From the NCBI GenBank assembly GCA_001513285.1, contig LFTI01000056.1, positions 1-57,766 on the forward strand: a stretch of DNA of 57,766 nt. The letters are read 5' to 3'. Numbering within the stretch: position 1 is the first letter of the stretch; each line of letters begins with the position of its first letter. Below the pieces are notes generated by a model. That model worked only from the letters and a program-made list of their open reading frames with translations, did not search any database and was not told the origin of the DNA. The stretch is from Rikenellaceae bacterium DTU049. Its GTDB lineage: Bacteria; Bacteroidota; Bacteroidia; Bacteroidales; DTU049. Below are positions 56,027-57,766 of the stretch, in pieces. The position numbers were made by a program, and so were the translations under genes.

Positions 56027-57472
56027 CTAAATAAGTTGTACATAATTTTCATAAGTATCATATACAATATTTACGAAATATACAGTTAATCTACCATTAC
56101 AATAGCCATTTCTAACAATTGGGTCAGAATAATATTTTTTTTGAGCTTTATTCAAAAGCCATTTAGAGACATGTTCCCAATTATAAATTTCACCATCGTA
56201 TTTAATAGCTAAATTAATAGCATCTAAAATATGACCTAATCCCAAATTATATGAAGCAATCATGGCTTTATATAAATCTTTTTCATGTTTAAAAAATTGT
56301 TTTAAAGTAATTTTATAATTATCCAGAATTTTAAACGAAACTTTAATTTGTTCATCAATAGAGCTTTGTGCAGTAATACCATAAATATCAGCTGTCGCTG
56401 GCATTATTTGTATTATACCAAAAGCACCTTTACTAGAAATAGCATTTACATTAAATTTAGATTCACTATATATCAATGCCGCTACAAGTCGCCAATCTAT
56501 TCCATACTCTTTACCATATTTTTTCAATATCTTATCATAAGGAGTAAGTTTTTTAGTTCTTTTAGAATGAGCTGTCAATTGATTGCTTTGATTTATATAA
56601 ATAGGTTTTTGATATTTATTTAATAAGAAATTTAAAATACCATTTTTTTTCAAATATAACAATAATTCATTGATACTATCCCTTAAAATAGGTTGATGGC
56701 AACTAAAAGCCCACCCAATGTCAAAAGAAGGATATGGCAAATAATAAGAACTTGTATTAAGCAAAAGGGGCGTATTGACTATAAGGATTTTTTCATCCAT
56801 TACAGTAGCATATATTTTTTTATTCATTACACTATCTAATATGGATTCTGGCTCCTCAGATAACTCCCTTATTGAAAAATTAATTTTTAAACTATCCTTT
56901 AATTTATTTAAATAATTAATAAAAATTGACATAGAAGGAACTGCAATAGACTTATTCTGTAAACTTTCAATATTTAACTCAGAAAAATTTTTAATTTTAG
57001 AACTTGGATTAATGGAATCATATAACACTAATACCATTTTTGTTTTGTATAACGGAATACTAAACTCTAAACATGGATATCTATTAGGTAAAATCGTAAT
57101 ATCAGACGTTAAAATATCAATTGTATCAAAAGCCACAAGAGGTAGAGCTTCGCTAAGATCATTTACAACGATTTGATTAATTTTAAGATTCCATCTTTTA
57201 CTAACATAATTTAATAAGTCATACTGTAACCCCATTAATCTACCATTGTGAACAAAGAAACTCATACTATTATGCTCTACAATAGCATTCAGATAGCCTC
57301 TATCGACTAATTCTGGGAAATCCATTTTGTTATGTTGCTTAATATTATTATTGTCATTGTAAGGTATAATAGTTAAAATTAGCACATAAAAAAAGAATAA
57401 AAATAATAACAAATTATTTTTATTGGTTTTAATAAAATGGAGTAAATTCAAAAAATAATTATTAATTTTCAA
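56027..57472 (-). CDS. MltF-like lytic transglycosylase with periplasmic binding domain
   Basis: 481 residues. An N-terminal transmembrane or signal segment (about 20-37) anchors it. Residues 50-290 form an amino-acid-binding-type (SBP_bac_3) domain (DFPELVDRGYLNAIVEHNSM; GLQYDLLNYVSKRWN; DILTSDITILPNR). The C-terminal SLT domain (about 312-470) has DWRLVAALIYSESKFNVNAI, in which Glu337 is the catalytic acid, and then KGAFGIIQIMPATADIYGI. This is the MltF architecture: a membrane-bound murein lytic transglycosylase whose activity is tuned by peptide binding to the first domain. Target binding is inferred from the family. The protein is longer in its N-terminal charged loop than usual, otherwise standard. 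Confidence 0.88.
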   Translation of the reverse strand: MKINNYFLNLLHFIKTNKNNLLLFLFFFYVLILTIIPYNDNNNIKQHNKMDFPELVDRGYLNAIVEHNSMSFFVHNGRLMGLQYDLLNYVSKRWNLKINQIVVNDLSEALPLVAFDTIDILTSDITILPNRYPCLEFSIPLYKTKMVLVLYDSINPSSKIKNFSELNIESLQNKSIAVPSMSIFINYLNKLKDSLKINFSIRELSEEPESILDSVMNKKIYATVMDEKILIVNTPLLLNTSSYYLPYPSFDIGWAFSCHQPILRDSINELLLYLKKNGILNFLLNKYQKPIYINQSNQLTAHSKRTKKLTPYDKILKKYGKEYGIDWRLVAALIYSESKFNVNAISSKGAFGIIQIMPATADIYGITAQSSIDEQIKVSFKILDNYKITLKQFFKHEKDLYKAMIASYNLGLGHILDAINLAIKYDGEIYNWEHVSKWLLNKAQKKYYSDPIVRNGYCNGRLTVYFVNIVYDTYENYVQLI

Positions 57473-57560
57473 CTAATTAATATTTTATACAAATTTAAAA
57501 AATAAATTTTATAAAATTAAAAAATAATGAAAAATGATTGTATTTTAACATTTTAAGAGT

Positions 57561-57766
57561 ATAATTTGTGGGTAAATAAAATAAAATTTTTATTGTTTGG
57601 AAATTTATTTGATTACATTTCCAAATTTTAATTAATTTTGTAAAAAATAATTAATTATGAAACAATTAGTTGATAACCTAGTAGAACATTTATCAATGGG
57701 TAAACAAGAGCATTTAGCATTCCTCGATGGTCTCTTTTACCTGTTAAAACAAAAAAATGCAGATGT
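57561..57766 (+). mobile_element. Left end of an IS1595-like element, cut by the window edge
   Basis: TTTGTGGGTAAATAAAATAA (57566 onward) is followed by AATTTTAATTAATTTTGTAA just before a transposase start. The second motif is also found at the left end of the element at 18491. The TGGGTAAA at 57569-57576 is the same as the inner block of the MITE terminal repeats at 29076 and 48562. Confidence 0.5.
57657..57766 (+). CDS. IS1595-like transposase, N-terminal part (3' end outside window)
   Basis: 36 codons from ATG to the window end: MKQLVDNLVEHLSMGKQEHL then AFLDGLFYLLKQKNAD. The segment 'FLDGLFYLL' corresponds to FLDNLYQFL of the complete transposase at 18543 and FLNHLYQYL of the stub at 7328. 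It is another copy of the same family, with its own divergent sequence. Whether it is intact cannot be judged. Confidence 0.65.
   Translation, partial: MKQLVDNLVEHLSMGKQEHLAFLDGLFYLLKQKNAD

Noticed and set aside
1-57766. CRISPR arrays, tRNA/rRNA genes, prophage
   Set aside because: No regularly spaced identical repeats, no cloverleaf-type sequence or rRNA landmarks and no phage structural genes were seen on either strand.

Overview
The window comes from an AT-rich (roughly 30% GC, judged by eye) member of the Bacteroidota, probably an anaerobic or microaerophilic, Bacteroidales-like lineage. Evidence for this is the B12-dependent methylmalonyl-CoA mutase pair, a fused-alpha/beta 2-oxoacid:ferredoxin oxidoreductase, a DUF4301 protein, GldF/GldG, a type IX secretion (CHU_C) C-terminal domain, a Rho with a long disordered N-terminus, and recurrent TAnnTTTG promoter -7 elements instead of Shine-Dalgarno sites. 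Most of the window is core chromosome. I see no tRNA, rRNA, CRISPR array or phage module.

Layout. 1-530: 3' end of an IS1595-like transposase. 555-4580: mutA-mutB. 5148-7204 (minus): lgt and a coupled MORN-like secreted protein. 7328-8526: a transposase stub, a lipoprotein and a GC-richer noncoding stretch. 8527-12187 (minus): ahcY and PpiD-like foldase. 12294-18441: TPR protein, DUF4301 protein and a YdiJ-like FAD/Fe-S dehydrogenase. 18491-19579: an IS1595-like element. 19871-27423: dnaE, NlpC/P60 and WbqC pair, class II ribonucleotide reductase. 27622-31232: TlpA-like protein, then a scarred accessory stretch (MITE, frameshifted lipoprotein, 44-bp palindrome, direct repeats, remnant of a restriction enzyme) and pcm. 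31289-36306 (minus): lipoprotein, MFS transporter, korB-korA. 36419-38813: UDP-glucose dehydrogenase and UDP-xylose synthase. 38921-44334: CtpA protease, rho, barrel-like protein, two coupled lipoproteins. 44434-48466 (minus): MscS channel and an operon of transketolase C-half, ECF sigma factor and a membrane protein. 48923-57472: YigZ, EamA transporter, gldF-gldG, lon, RidA, MltF-like transglycosylase. 57657-end: start of another transposase of the same family.

How the genes fit together. MutAB and KorAB connect succinyl-CoA, propionate and 2-oxoglutarate metabolism; MutAB and NrdJ make the cell depend on cobalamin. The Ugd/Uxs pair makes UDP-glucuronate and UDP-xylose for surface glycans. 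Lgt, PpiD, CtpA, MltF, several lipoproteins and GldFG concern the envelope.

The most interesting item is the ECF sigma factor (46946-47497) followed by a predicted inner-membrane protein (45714-46901). That protein joins an anti-sigma-like cytoplasmic segment, one transmembrane helix, two Ig-like modules and a complete CHU_C type IX secretion sorting domain. It may be a sensor connecting the state of type IX secretion to transcription. A second point of interest is a small family of non-autonomous inverted-repeat elements (29076-29349, 48562-48682).
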